A stretch of 64,000 nucleotides of DNA from DATDFB01 sp036522835 (GCA_036522835.1 DATDFB010000256.1:1-64000); one strand, 5' to 3'; counted from the first letter of the stretch, positions 22,156 to 31,819 are shown. The notes: generated from the letters alone by a model not told the origin. Numbers and translations: made by a program.

Positions 22156-24767
22156 ATTCCGGCGCCGCCGGCTTCCCGGCGGAGCGATACTTCCCAGTAC
22201 AGCAACAATCCCTCCAGATAACGCCTCGTTCGCTCGAGACTAGAGTCGAGCGTGCGAGAGCTTCGCGCGATGTCGAGCGACTTCGCACGATTGTCAAAAC
22301 GCCGCTGTACGTCCTCCATGATTTGCCGGGCCGTGTCATTCATGCCGATCAGAAGACCGAGCGTCAAGCTGCCAAGGTTTTCCTTGGCGCTGTCGAGATT
22401 GCCGGGTGTGGCGCTGGTCTCAGCGGCCTTGGTCTCATCGAAGAGATTCTTTGCGAGCGCGGAAATCGCCGCGCCAAGCGTTCTTTTTTGATCTTCCTTC
22501 AGCGTGTATCCCGCCAGAAGGTAGCGCGTGAAAACCGGGAGAATATACGTACAAACCTCGAAGACGTCTGTGTTGCGGTGGCGCATCCAGTCGGTGGGAA
22601 ACCCCTGTATCGTTTGTTCGGTTGGCCGGAAGAACTCTTCGACAATTGGCTCTGGATCGGCCAACTTCAGGTCGGCATAGTCGAGAAATCCCTGCAGAAC
22701 CGCGGCGGCATAGTGCAACGAGTGCTGATGCGGGTCAGCGTCCGTCTCGCGGCGCAGCCAGCAGAAGCGGACCGGTTTCAGCAGCTTGAGCCAGTCGATC
22801 AAAACGTCGGCATGATCCTGGCGATGACCGAGCACGAATGCCGAGACGGCGATGCCGGTGCACATCGAGCAGTCGCCATCGATGGAGCGGTGATGGTTTT
22901 GCGCGATCTCGGTGTCGACGCGGTCGAGCCGCTTGGTCAATGCGTCGCCGAACAGTCGCGGCGAATATCCCATCCGTTCCAGAAGGAGTGCGACCTCCAA
23001 AGTCGACAGGCCAGCTGGCGTGTTGACCATCTTGTCGCAGAGGATGTCCGCCTGGTTGAAGATGAAATCGAAATGCGTGACGAGCCGGCCGCAATCTCTC
23101 CAGTCGGACGATTCGAACAACACCCTGAACGGGGAACCGTCGTGCAAGAATGTTTCCTTATGCTGGTAAGCCTCTCTGATGTCGATGCCACTGTCCCGGA
23201 TGAGCCGGAGCCATGCCTTGTAATATTCGCGGAATGCGTAGAAGAAATACCGGTGACGGATGTTCTCAGGCGTTTTCTCGAGGGCGTCGGCCGCACGCTC
23301 GAACGCGCGTTCGGCATTCTTCGGCTTTTTAGCGGCGAGATAGAACCGCCCCAGCCGGTAGAAACATTGCGACGCCTCGACGAACTGGTGCGACTTCAGA
23401 TGCTCTTTTCCCAGCTCATCCATGGCGCGCTCCAGCGCCGGTAAATATCCGTAGATCGGTTGTTGACTTTCGACCCTGGAAATGACGACGAAATCATTTT
23501 CATAGTTCTTCGGAAGATCTTTGAAGATCCGCTCGGTGATGAGGATCTCGGTATGGCCACTGGGCGATTTGAGCTTCGCGGCGACGTTCAGGGCATCACC
23601 GCGGCGCATGGTCGGATCGGCATCGTAATAGGCATCTCCGCGATCGAGGGAGATGTGCAGCGCGAAACCGTCTTTGAGATCGCCGACGGCGATTCGCTCG
23701 GCATTGAAGTCTGGCAGTTCCTTCCAGATCCGGATGGCCCGCTTTAGAACTGTTTCTGTCGTGTTCAGATCGATTCGGGAAGAGGGAAAGCCGAAAATGC
23801 CGCCGTCGCTGGCCCAATCCCATAGCATGTACGGTTGGTACGCCGGCCCGAGGCATTCGGTCGTGAACTTCCGCAACTTGCTGAGGGCGCGGTGAATAGA
23901 GGCAAGGCGCATGTTTGAAGGTTGATCGGCGTATAGCTTCGAGTGGCCGATCACATCGACAGAGAGGAAAACGAACTCGGCTTTCGTGTTCCTTTCCGCT
24001 TCCCGCTGCCAGACTTTCTCGGCCACGATCTGAATGACGGGCCAGCTGTGGAACACGGCCTCCGGATTCTTCGCGGCGCTCGCCCAATCGTTCATGAACG
24101 GCTTCGAGTTTTCCAGCGGCGGCACGTGCAGCCGGAAAAACTGATCCGGCCACGACCATGCGTCGTCGGTGGATTTGATGGTCATCGACACGATGCGTTT
24201 CCATGAGATCTCAAAACCACAGCGTGCCAGAATGTCCGGCAGGGCAGAGCCGATGTCTGCGTCCGCCAGCTGGCCATGGAAAGTATTGATGACGTCTTGG
24301 ACGGCGTTCGACGCGGGCTCCAGCCTCGCCGAGCGATAGTTCATGTAATCGTGAATGAGAAGTCGTCCGCCTGGAAGCAACCGGTCGAAAAGCGTGCGGA
24401 AGAGCGTTTCCGTGTCGGCCGCTCCGAGATAGCACAACACCCAGCGCATGTAGGCGGCGGTTGGCTGCCTGGGGAATTCGGGCAGGTCGGGTAAGTGGGT
24501 GGGCGGAAGCACCTCGACGTTTTCCAGGCCGCGGCTGCGCAGCGCAGACAGCGAGCCGGGATCGCGGTCGAGAGCCATGATGGACGCGCCGCGGGATACC
24601 ATGTCGATACTGACGAAGCCGGGGCCGCAGCCCAGATCGAGCACGATGTCGCCGGGCTGGATCTTGCCGGCCTGCAAGTGTTCGTCAGTGGCGGGCTGCC
24701 AAATGCGATGCTGCTGCAGCAGTCGCTCGAACTCTGCGGCACTGTATCCGAATCGGTATTCATCCAT
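22152..24767 (-). CDS. Methyltransferase / class III nucleotide-cyclase-like fusion with helical C-terminus
   Basis: An 871-aa protein. Residues 30-220 form a class I SAM methyltransferase (VLDLGCGPGF at 43-51, ALDRDPGS, LLPGGRLLIHDYMN). Residues 260-440 resemble a class III cyclase homology domain: D271 in FLSVDVIGHS and D321 in WASDGGIFGF sit where metal-binding Asp occur, and GDALNVAAKL (390-399) resembles the GxxVNxAARL motif with Arg changed to Lys. Residues 450-871 are helical and TPR-like (FYRLGRFYLAAKKPKNAERAF). The start overlaps the upstream membrane-protein gene by 8 bp, so the two form a unit. A signalling role is inferred; the product nucleotide, if any, is unknown. Confidence 0.65.
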   Translation of the reverse strand: MDEYRFGYSAAEFERLLQQHRIWQPATDEHLQAGKIQPGDIVLDLGCGPGFVSIDMVSRGASIMALDRDPGSLSALRSRGLENVEVLPPTHLPDLPEFPRQPTAAYMRWVLCYLGAADTETLFRTLFDRLLPGGRLLIHDYMNYRSARLEPASNAVQDVINTFHGQLADADIGSALPDILARCGFEISWKRIVSMTIKSTDDAWSWPDQFFRLHVPPLENSKPFMNDWASAAKNPEAVFHSWPVIQIVAEKVWQREAERNTKAEFVFLSVDVIGHSKLYADQPSNMRLASIHRALSKLRKFTTECLGPAYQPYMLWDWASDGGIFGFPSSRIDLNTTETVLKRAIRIWKELPDFNAERIAVGDLKDGFALHISLDRGDAYYDADPTMRRGDALNVAAKLKSPSGHTEILITERIFKDLPKNYENDFVVISRVESQQPIYGYLPALERAMDELGKEHLKSHQFVEASQCFYRLGRFYLAAKKPKNAERAFERAADALEKTPENIRHRYFFYAFREYYKAWLRLIRDSGIDIREAYQHKETFLHDGSPFRVLFESSDWRDCGRLVTHFDFIFNQADILCDKMVNTPAGLSTLEVALLLERMGYSPRLFGDALTKRLDRVDTEIAQNHHRSIDGDCSMCTGIAVSAFVLGHRQDHADVLIDWLKLLKPVRFCWLRRETDADPHQHSLHYAAAVLQGFLDYADLKLADPEPIVEEFFRPTEQTIQGFPTDWMRHRNTDVFEVCTYILPVFTRYLLAGYTLKEDQKRTLGAAISALAKNLFDETKAAETSATPGNLDSAKENLGSLTLGLLIGMNDTARQIMEDVQRRFDNRAKSLDIARSSRTLDSSLERTRRYLEGLLLYWEVSLRREAGGAGI

Positions 24768-25722
24768 GGTGACGATGATGTCGGTCGAGCACGCTGCGGG
24801 CGTCCTCGCTCTTGTCGAGCAAGCGATCGCGAATCTCGAATGCCTTCGTCCGCTCCTCCGGAGTGTTCGTGGTCCAATGATGACGGATTTTGTGTCCCTG
24901 AGGGGTTAGATCGAACTGCGAGACGTAGATCTCATCGTAGATGCCCATGTCACGTTTCTCTTCGTCATTGAGCTTCGATGCCAGAACGATCTTGACGTGA
25001 ATGCCGGCGACTAGTTGTTCCTCTATCAGCGATCTCACCTCGCTGGTAATATTGGAGAGATGCTCGACAATGAATACGCGCGTGATGACGATGCCTTCTT
25101 TGGCGCGTTTTACGTTGAGCTCGCGGTAGCGCTTCCCCTCCTTGTCAGACCAGGAGAAATCGGTCTTCACGTCGCTCGTGAAGAACGCATTGTGCTTTGT
25201 CGCGAGCAACTGGTCCTGCAGAATTGCGTAGAAGTTGAAGGGCTTGGCATCGTGGTAGATCTGTCCTCGGACCAGCCGGTTGATGTCTTGGCTGCACTGA
25301 TCGAACACGAACCTTGCGTGTTCCAGGAACCAGGCATCACCGTGCTTCAGCAGCGTGGCGTACCCCTGCAGTATGTTGGTGACGTACTGAGAGGACCCAT
25401 GTGCACCCAAAATTTCGCGATCGACATTTTTCAATTCGAGAACATTGGTGATCAACTTCATCGTTTCATTTTCATCACGAAGCATCTTCACCATTTCGCT
25501 GTGAAGCTTCACGATCAAGCCTACGATCAGCGCCAGAAAGAAAGTAATAATGCCAGCCTCGTGTCGGTCGGTCAGCCATATGGCGACACCCAGAACAGTG
25601 GACACGAAAAGATCGATAAGGATGAATTCGTTATAGGTCCACGCGGTATAGCGCTGTCCCAACCGTGAAAGGAGGGACCGCGCTGCCGCAGGCGTCGTCG
25701 TCGCTGCCGTGGTTTCTGCCAT
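24760..25722 (-). CDS. Membrane protein with two N-terminal TM helices and soluble C-terminal domain
   Basis: A 320-aa protein starting at ATG 25722. Two adjacent hydrophobic helices (about 32-50, ILIDLFVSTVLGVAIWL, and 56-72, ITFFLALIVGLIVKL) are followed by a charged soluble region of about 240 residues with no recognised domain (EILGAHGSSQYVTNILQGY; VFIVEHLSNITSEVRSLIEEQL). Overlap with the cyclase-like gene suggests a cyclase plus membrane-partner pair. This recalls the layout of Pycsar-type systems, but no cyclic-nucleotide-binding domain is visible. Confidence 0.6.
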   Translation of the reverse strand: MAETTAATTTPAAARSLLSRLGQRYTAWTYNEFILIDLFVSTVLGVAIWLTDRHEAGIITFFLALIVGLIVKLHSEMVKMLRDENETMKLITNVLELKNVDREILGAHGSSQYVTNILQGYATLLKHGDAWFLEHARFVFDQCSQDINRLVRGQIYHDAKPFNFYAILQDQLLATKHNAFFTSDVKTDFSWSDKEGKRYRELNVKRAKEGIVITRVFIVEHLSNITSEVRSLIEEQLVAGIHVKIVLASKLNDEEKRDMGIYDEIYVSQFDLTPQGHKIRHHWTTNTPEERTKAFEIRDRLLDKSEDARSVLDRHHRHHG

Positions 25723-25766
25723 AGTTGCCTCGCTAACGATGGGAGGCCCGATTTTATACCGGCACG

Positions 25767-26624
25767 CTACGCTTTGCGTGCTTTGACGGCGAGCGTTTTG
25801 AATTCGTTGAACGAGCCCCGTCCGTCGGCGATCTCGCGGTAGAGCAGATCGTCGAACCACGTCTCGATCGCGAACCCGCTGTGCTTCAGCAGTCGCAGCA
25901 CGCCCGCGGCGTCGGGGTATTTCTGCCAGAGCCACGGCTCAATCCAGTTGAATGGATCGGTAAAAATCAACGTGCCTCCGCCGCGCAGGATCCGGTGACA
26001 CTCGCGGAACGCCGCTTCGGGGCCGTGCGGGAGACGGTCGACGATGTTGACGCTCAATACGATATCGGCGCAGCCGTCGACGAGCGGGAAGTCCTCGACG
26101 TCCGCGCGCGAGAGAACGACGTTGGGGGAGGGAGGGCGGGCGATGCGGAGCGACGAGAAGCCGTCTTTTGGGATGACAATGTCCATCGATTCTCCGGCGA
26201 CGATGCGGCCGGCGAATTCGAGCATTGCCGGCGACGCATCGAGGGCCAGAACGATTCCGCGGCCGGCGAGTCTGGCGGCGTCGGATGCCACCCTTCCGAC
26301 ACCGCATCCGGCGTCGACGATCACCGGCTCGGGTCTCCCTGCGGCGACGAGCGCCTCCGCCAGGAACGACGAGATCGTCCGGTAGAGTCCCTCGTCAAGC
26401 CCGGAGTGCAATGTTTCGCAGCCGAACGCCCAGAGGGCTGCGTACCGTTCCGCATATGCCGAGTCGTATTTGCCCGGGTCTGGTTCCGAGAACTGCAGGA
26501 TGCCGTTCTGTTTTCGAACGGCATGCGATGCGTCGGATGCGCAGACGAAACCTTCGTCTCGAGGAACGAGCGATGCGCGGCAGATCGGGCAGCGGATGAA
26601 CGGTGCGACGCGCGCGAGATCCAC
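25767..26624 (-). CDS. SAM-dependent methyltransferase with N-terminal zinc-ribbon segment
   Basis: A 285-aa protein. GTG 26624 is chosen because TAAGGAGG (which includes the hutH stop) ends 6 nt upstream. The N-terminus has CPIC-x12-CASDASH, a zinc-ribbon-like start found in some rRNA/small-molecule methyltransferases. Then come class I motifs: VIVDAGCGVGRVASDAARL, VLALDASPAMLEFAG, DIVLSVNIVDRLPHGPEAAFRECHRIL and GGGTLIFTDPF. Co-transcription with hisS-hutH is likely. The substrate is not evident. Confidence 0.75.
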   Translation of the reverse strand: MDLARVAPFIRCPICRASLVPRDEGFVCASDASHAVRKQNGILQFSEPDPGKYDSAYAERYAALWAFGCETLHSGLDEGLYRTISSFLAEALVAAGRPEPVIVDAGCGVGRVASDAARLAGRGIVLALDASPAMLEFAGRIVAGESMDIVIPKDGFSSLRIARPPSPNVVLSRADVEDFPLVDGCADIVLSVNIVDRLPHGPEAAFRECHRILRGGGTLIFTDPFNWIEPWLWQKYPDAAGVLRLLKHSGFAIETWFDDLLYREIADGRGSFNEFKTLAVKARKA

Positions 26625-26635
26625 GGCCGGCCTCC

Positions 26636-28351
26636 TTACCGTATTAGCGAGCCGGACTCGATCATCTCGCGCACCACGCGCACGTCGCCATCGAGTATCC
26701 GATCGGTGACGATCGCGGGTACATGCTCGCGAATCCGTTCGTAAACCGCGCGAAGCTTCGGCGCGAGTCGCGGCGCAATCGTCTCGCGCCAACGTCCTGT
26801 CACGGCTGCGAACTGTTCCGCTTCCTCATTTGCTTCCGCCACGCTCTGCATCGGCGCGCTTAATCTGTCGGGCGGTCGTTGCATCCCGATTCGCCAATCG
26901 GCCGCCTGGGCGGTGGTGAGCATTTCGATGGCGATGACGGCCTGGGCGTTCGCGAGGATCGTTCGGGCCTTGCGCGCCGCATGCGTCGACATGGACACGT
27001 GATCCTCGGAATTCGCCGAGGTTGGAATCGAATCGACCGAGGCGGGATGAGCGAGCACCTTGTTTTCCGACACCAAGCTCGCCGCCGTGTACTGCGCGAT
27101 CATCAGCCCCGAATTGACCCCCGCGCATGTCGTGAGGTTGGGAGGAAGACCGCGGTTGTGGGCGACGTCGAGCAGCATCTGCGTGCGGCGCTCGGAGATG
27201 TTCGCGAGCTCGGCGATGGCGATGGCAAGAAAGTCCGCTGCGAGCGCGACAGGTTGTCCGTGGAAATTGCCCGCCGAATACGCGGGACCGTTGCCATCGG
27301 ATTCCGCGGTGTCGGGGAAGAAGAGCGGATTGTCGGTTGCGGCGTTGATTTCGTTCTCTGCCACGCGCCGCGCATAGCCGATTGCGTCGCGGCTGGCGCC
27401 GTGGACCTGCGGCGCGCAGCGCAGCGAATAGGCGTCCTGTACGGCGAGTGCCTTATCTTTTAGATTGCTGTCGGCCAGAAAGTCTCGCATGCGCTTGGCG
27501 CTCGCCGCTTGACCCTCGTGGCGCCGCGCTTTGTGCACTTTCTCGTCGAGCGCGGCGGTGCGTCCACAGAGGACTTCGAGCGTGAATGCCGCCGCAGTAT
27601 CGGCTGCATCTGCGAGCGACTCGGCATCGTTGACCGCCAACGCTAGCATCGCCGAGGAGAAATTCGCACCGTTGATGAGCGCGAGTCCTTCCTTGTACGT
27701 CGGGCCCATCTCCTCGTCTCTCAGGTCGGCCAGCTCGTGCCGCAAGACGCCCGCGAGCTCCTTGGCGGGCCGAAGATCTGCCGGGGACGAAGCGAGAAAG
27801 AACGAGCCATGGCCGAGAAGCGTGACGAAGAGGTGGGACAGCGGACAGAGGTCGCCGCTCGCTCCCACCGAGCCGCGCAGCGGCACGAGCGGGACGACAC
27901 CGCAATTCAGCATCGCCTGGACGATCTTAACCAGGCGCAAGCGGACACCGGAGTTACCTTTGAGGAAGGCGTTGAGACGCGTGAGGAGAGCGGCCCGCAC
28001 GACCTCGGCCGGAAAGTAGTTCGAGCGATCGTCTGGATCGCTGTTGCCGCCGACCCCGACGGAGTGGCTGAGCAGCAGGTTGCGCTGGAGCAGGACCAGA
28101 TCGTCGGGATGGATCATCTTGTCTTTGAACTCGCCAAAGCCAGTGGTCACGCCGTACACCGTGCGCGACGTTTCTCCCTGTCCATATGCCTCTTTATAGC
28201 GATCGACGATGCCGGCGATCAGTGCCTCCGCTCGGCGGACCACTTCGTCCGTCGCCGGATCGCGCTCGACTCGAATCGAAGGATCGCGTGCGACGAGTAC
28301 GAGATCCTCGATCGATAGATGCTCGCCGTCGAGAGTTACAGCCGCGCTCAT
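26636..28351 (-). CDS. hutH: HutH-like histidine ammonia-lyase (aromatic amino acid lyase family)
   Basis: A 571-aa protein of the MIO-dependent lyase family. The self-cyclising triad A164-S165-G166 lies in GSVGASGDLCPLSH. Other conserved parts are YGVTTGFGEF, LLLSHSVGVG, NGANFSSAMLAL, QDAYSLRCAPQVHG and ATDNPLFF. The usual reaction is histidine to urocanate plus ammonia; related family members act on Phe or Tyr, and specificity is not certain. Start ATG 28351 overlaps the hisS stop by ATGA. No other hut genes are nearby. Confidence 0.85.
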   Translation of the reverse strand: MSAAVTLDGEHLSIEDLVLVARDPSIRVERDPATDEVVRRAEALIAGIVDRYKEAYGQGETSRTVYGVTTGFGEFKDKMIHPDDLVLLQRNLLLSHSVGVGGNSDPDDRSNYFPAEVVRAALLTRLNAFLKGNSGVRLRLVKIVQAMLNCGVVPLVPLRGSVGASGDLCPLSHLFVTLLGHGSFFLASSPADLRPAKELAGVLRHELADLRDEEMGPTYKEGLALINGANFSSAMLALAVNDAESLADAADTAAAFTLEVLCGRTAALDEKVHKARRHEGQAASAKRMRDFLADSNLKDKALAVQDAYSLRCAPQVHGASRDAIGYARRVAENEINAATDNPLFFPDTAESDGNGPAYSAGNFHGQPVALAADFLAIAIAELANISERRTQMLLDVAHNRGLPPNLTTCAGVNSGLMIAQYTAASLVSENKVLAHPASVDSIPTSANSEDHVSMSTHAARKARTILANAQAVIAIEMLTTAQAADWRIGMQRPPDRLSAPMQSVAEANEEAEQFAAVTGRWRETIAPRLAPKLRAVYERIREHVPAIVTDRILDGDVRVVREMIESGSLIR

Positions 28352-29784
28352 GGCTCGATCTCCGCCAGCAGCTTGCGCACGGCGTCGACGAGCTCCGCGC
28401 GCGGGACCGCTCGCTGTCCCGGCCGCGAGGCCAGCCACTCCTCGCGGTCGCCGACGTGCGCGGCCTTCTCGCGGCCGATGGCCATGTCCTTCAGCGTCAC
28501 GATCCCCTGCGATTTCTCGTTCGACCCGTAGAGCAGCGCGATGGGGATCTCGCACAGGTCGCCGTACTTGAGCTGCTTGCCCATCGATTTCTCGTGGCCG
28601 AGGTACAGCTCCGTCGGGATGCCGGCGCGGCGCAACTCCCAGGTGATGGCCAGATAGTCATCAATGAGCGCCCGGTCCATATTGATGACGAGCACGCGCG
28701 CCGTCGCTTTCCGTTCGCCGAGCTTTTTCAGATGGGTGAGTGCGGCGAGAAGGCGGTCGACGCCGATCGATGCGCCCGTTGCCGGAATGCGCTCATCGAG
28801 GAAACGAAGCACGAGATCGTCGTAGCGGCCACCGCCGAAGACAGAGCCGAATTGCGGGGCGTCGAGCACGACCGCTTCGAAGACCGGTCCGGTGTAGTAC
28901 GCCAGGCCGCGGGCGATGGAGAGGTCGAGGGCGACGCGCTCGTCGCCATAGCCGAGGGCGTAGAGATGGCGCGAGATGCGGTCGACGACGTCGACCTCCG
29001 CGGCGGCGTCCGAAACGGCGGAGAAAAGCTCGCGCAACTGGGCCACGACGTCCGCGCGGCGCTCGGCCTTGACCTGCAGGAACGTCTCGATGCGATCGAC
29101 CTGCTGACCCTGCAGGCCGAGGCCGGTGATCGGATCGCCGGACTCGTCGACGTAGCCCTCCATCAGCTCTTTGCGCACTTTTTCCGGTCCGACTTTGTCG
29201 AGCTTGTCGAGGACGCGGAAAACGTCGACGCCCTGCTCTTTCGGGATCTCCGCGAAGTCGAGCAGCAGGTTGAGGACGGAGCGGCTCGAGAAACGGACGA
29301 GGTAGCGGTCGATCTTCAGCGCCGAGAGCGTGTCGCACATGCCGGCGATGATCTCGGTGTCGGCGACCTCGGACTCGACGCCGACGGAGTCGAGGTCGAA
29401 CTGCGTGAACTCGCGGAAGCGGCCGGGCCCCGGCTTGTCGGCGCGCCACACCGGCGACTCCTGGTAGCGCCGGAACGGGCGCGGAAGCTGCTGGTACTGC
29501 GCGACGACGCGCGCGAGCGGCACGGTGAGATCGAAGCGGAGGCCGAGGGCGTCGTTCTCCGGCCCGGTGACCTGGAAGATCGACGCCAGCGCTTCCGCCC
29601 CCGCGGCGCTTCCTTTGAGCACGTCGATGTACTCGATCGCCGGCGTCATCAGCGGCACGAAGCCGTAGTTCTCATAGACGCCGCGGATGGTCTGGACCAT
29701 GGCCTGCCGGGCCAGCATCTGATCGGGGAGAAGGTCGCGCAGCCCGCGCGCAATGCGCGGTTCGACTGTCGGGGTTGAAGGCAT
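28348..29784 (-). CDS. hisS: Histidyl-tRNA synthetase
   Basis: A 478-aa class II aminoacyl-tRNA synthetase. Motifs are ARGLRDLLPDQMLARQAM, motif 2 FRRYQESPVWRADKPGPGRFREFTQFDLD, the histidine-binding loop GLAYYTGPVFE and GGRYDDLV with SIGVDRLL (motif 3). The C-terminal anticodon-binding domain has ARVLVINMD. GAGGA lies 7 nt before ATG 29784. It is translationally coupled to hutH. Confidence 0.95.
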   Translation of the reverse strand: MPSTPTVEPRIARGLRDLLPDQMLARQAMVQTIRGVYENYGFVPLMTPAIEYIDVLKGSAAGAEALASIFQVTGPENDALGLRFDLTVPLARVVAQYQQLPRPFRRYQESPVWRADKPGPGRFREFTQFDLDSVGVESEVADTEIIAGMCDTLSALKIDRYLVRFSSRSVLNLLLDFAEIPKEQGVDVFRVLDKLDKVGPEKVRKELMEGYVDESGDPITGLGLQGQQVDRIETFLQVKAERRADVVAQLRELFSAVSDAAAEVDVVDRISRHLYALGYGDERVALDLSIARGLAYYTGPVFEAVVLDAPQFGSVFGGGRYDDLVLRFLDERIPATGASIGVDRLLAALTHLKKLGERKATARVLVINMDRALIDDYLAITWELRRAGIPTELYLGHEKSMGKQLKYGDLCEIPIALLYGSNEKSQGIVTLKDMAIGREKAAHVGDREEWLASRPGQRAVPRAELVDAVRKLLAEIEP

Positions 29785-29845
29785 TTGAAATCCTCGCGAG
29801 GTGCCAGGCGCTCGAACCGACTGAGCGACCTCGGCATGGCCCGCG

Positions 29846-29851
29846 ATTATA
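29846..29851 (-). promoter_or_regulatory. TATAAT -10 for the hisS-hutH-methyltransferase unit
   Basis: A perfect TATAAT on the minus strand whose TAA is the stop codon of the EgtD-like gene. It lies about 61 nt before hisS, giving a leader of about 55 nt. No good -35 was seen. Confidence 0.5.
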
Positions 29852-30836
29852 TCGTGTCGCCCGCGAGGAGAAGGACATCAGCGAAAAATTGCCGCGAGTC
29901 GATCCAGCGCGCGGCGATCTCGAATCCGGTCCGCCGCGCGAGCGCGTCGAGGGCGCCGTCGTCGAACTTGTAGGAGTTCTCGGTGTGGATCGTCTCGCCG
30001 GCGGCGAACGCGATCTCGATGCCGAGCACGTCGATGGCCACGCGTTGCGCGGCCGTGCTGACGATGTGCATCTCGATGCGGCTCTCCGTCTCGTTGAAGA
30101 ACGCGCGGTGCCGGAATTTCGAGAGGTCGAAGTGGCCGCCGAGCTCCGCGTTGATGCGGACGAGGACGTTCAGGTTGAACGCCGCCGTGACACCGAGAGC
30201 ATCGTCGTACGCGGGGTCGAGGATGCTCCTGTCCTTGCGGCGGTCGGCGCCGAGAAACAGGGCGTCGCCCGGCCTCAGCGTGCCGCGGATCGCCAGGAGC
30301 AGCGTCTCCTGCTCCTGCGGGTCGAGGTTGCCGATCGTCGAGCCGAGGAAAAGGACGACGTTGCGCGGCGCGGGATCGGTGAGCATCGGCGGCAGAACGC
30401 CGGTGATCGATCGAAAGTCAGCGACGACGGCGTTGACGGTGAGGCCCGGGTAATTTTCGAGCAGCGCTTTGGCCGTTTGGCGCAGCAGGTAGCCGTCGAC
30501 GTCGATGGGGATGTATTCGAGCGCCGCCTGCTGGCGGGTGAGGTGATCGAGGAGCAGGCGCGTCTTCCGCGAGGTGCCGCTGCCGAGCTCGATCAGGCGC
30601 ACCGGCGCGCCGAGGGTGGCGGCGATCCCGGCGCCGCCGCCGCTGAGGATCTCGGTTTCGCAGCGGCTGACGTAGTACTCGGGGAGAAAACAGATCGCTT
30701 CGAAGAGTGCGGAGCCGAGGTCGTTGTAGAAGTACTTCGGAGGAAGCGTTTTCGGCGATGCCCTGAGGCCGGCGCGGACGTCGGCGGCGAAATCGTCGCG
30801 TTGCGCGACATGCTCCGTGAGCGTGAAACGCGTCAT
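29847..30836 (-). CDS. egtD: EgtD-like SAM-dependent histidine N-methyltransferase
   Basis: A 329-aa protein of the EgtD/DUF2260-type methyltransferase family: LPPKYFYNDLGSALFEAICFLPEYYVSRCE near the N-terminus, SAM motif IELGSGTSRKTRLLLD, FLGSTIGNLDPQE, and C-terminal IHTENSYKF. EgtD trimethylates histidine to hercynine on the way to ergothioneine. No egtB sulfoxide synthase gene is adjacent, so ergothioneine synthesis cannot be concluded. TAGAAT lies 6 nt before ATG. Confidence 0.8.
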   Translation of the reverse strand: MTRFTLTEHVAQRDDFAADVRAGLRASPKTLPPKYFYNDLGSALFEAICFLPEYYVSRCETEILSGGGAGIAATLGAPVRLIELGSGTSRKTRLLLDHLTRQQAALEYIPIDVDGYLLRQTAKALLENYPGLTVNAVVADFRSITGVLPPMLTDPAPRNVVLFLGSTIGNLDPQEQETLLLAIRGTLRPGDALFLGADRRKDRSILDPAYDDALGVTAAFNLNVLVRINAELGGHFDLSKFRHRAFFNETESRIEMHIVSTAAQRVAIDVLGIEIAFAAGETIHTENSYKFDDGALDALARRTGFEIAARWIDSRQFFADVLLLAGDTI

Positions 30837-30842
30837 CCGCCG

Positions 30843-30848
30843 ATTCTA
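30843..30848 (-). promoter_or_regulatory. TAGAAT -10-like box 6 nt before the egtD start
   Basis: TAGAAT, spacer cggcgg, ATG on the minus strand. Confidence 0.35.
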
Positions 30849-30888
30849 ATGACTAACCGCGCGGGGCGTGTGTCGTCGAATCGTCGCG

Positions 30889-31819
30889 ATGTGGATATTT
30901 GCCTTGATGCTCCTGATTGCGGCGCCGCCGCGGTCGAACGTCCGGATCGTCACCGACGAGGCCGACGCCGTTCTGGCCATTCTCGAGGCGCGCGCCGCGG
31001 GACGCGCCGTCACCGACGCCGACTGGCAGCGCGTCTTCAAGAGCGAAGGCTACGTGCGCCTCCAGAAGCGCGAGCACGCCAGGCATCGGCCGTTCGAGGA
31101 CGACGCGTTCCGCGCCTTCGTCGCGTCGCCCGAGTTGCTCGCGAACGCGCCACGCTGCGCCGCGCCCTCGACCGCGTCAAAGGCGCCGACCTCGACGCGC
31201 TGGCCAAGCGCGCCTTTGCCTACCTGCCGCCGAGCGCGCGCATCGACGCCACGATCTATCCGGTCATCAAGCCGGCCACGAACAGCTTCGTCTTCGAGGG
31301 CCACGCCATTTTCAAATCCCTCGACGGCGACGAGCCGCTCGCGTACTTCGAGGAGACGGTCGCGCACGAGATGCACCACATCGGCTTCGGCACCGCGTGC
31401 GCGCACACGGGGCAGAAGTGGCTCGGCGCGTTCGGCGAAGGCTTCGCCGCGTACGCAGCGAGCGGGGGGCTGCACGGGCATCCGTACGCCAGCGCGGCGC
31501 CGGACGTGCGCGCCGCCTGGGCCGCGGCATCGCGGACTATCCCGGCCAGTTAGCGCAGCTACAGCAATTCTTCGAAGACATCGCTGAGGGAAAGCTGAAG
31601 GGCGACGACGTCGACAAGCGCGGCTTCCAGTTCTTCGGCCTGGTCGGGCCGTGGTACACGGTCGGGTGGAGAATGGCCGGCGTGATCGAGGAGGAGCTCG
31701 GCCGCCAGGCGCTGATCGACGCGTTCTGCGACTCCGCCACGCTCATGGCCACGTACAACCGCGCCGCCGACGCGCACGCGAAGCGGACGGGGGAGCGGTT
31801 GCCGCATTTCGAATCCTGA
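30889..31819 (+). pseudogene. Putative secreted zinc peptidase (HEMHH), two apparent frameshifts
   Basis: Protein-like sequence continues across three frames. The first frame (from ATG 30889) gives a hydrophobic start and RIVTDEADAVLAILEARAAG. Near 31140 it shifts to RERATLRRALDRVKGADLDAL and holds the zinc-peptidase-like motif VAHEMHHIGFG (about 31366-31400). Near 31525 it shifts again to IADYPGQLAQLQQFFEDI and runs to 31819. Both changes move the frame in the same direction, as single-base deletions would. This is either a decayed gene or two sequencing errors; each piece looks otherwise well conserved. Confidence 0.65.

Noticed and set aside
22070..22339. 89-codon minus frame overlapping hisL
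   Set aside because: It reads Thr/Ile where hisL reads His and crosses the promoter; the 17-aa His frame explains the region better.
29649..29837. Minus-strand ORF whose ATG lies 8 nt after the TATAAT at 29846
   Set aside because: It is out of frame with hisS and has shadow-like composition; the box more likely serves hisS, which has its own GAGGA site.
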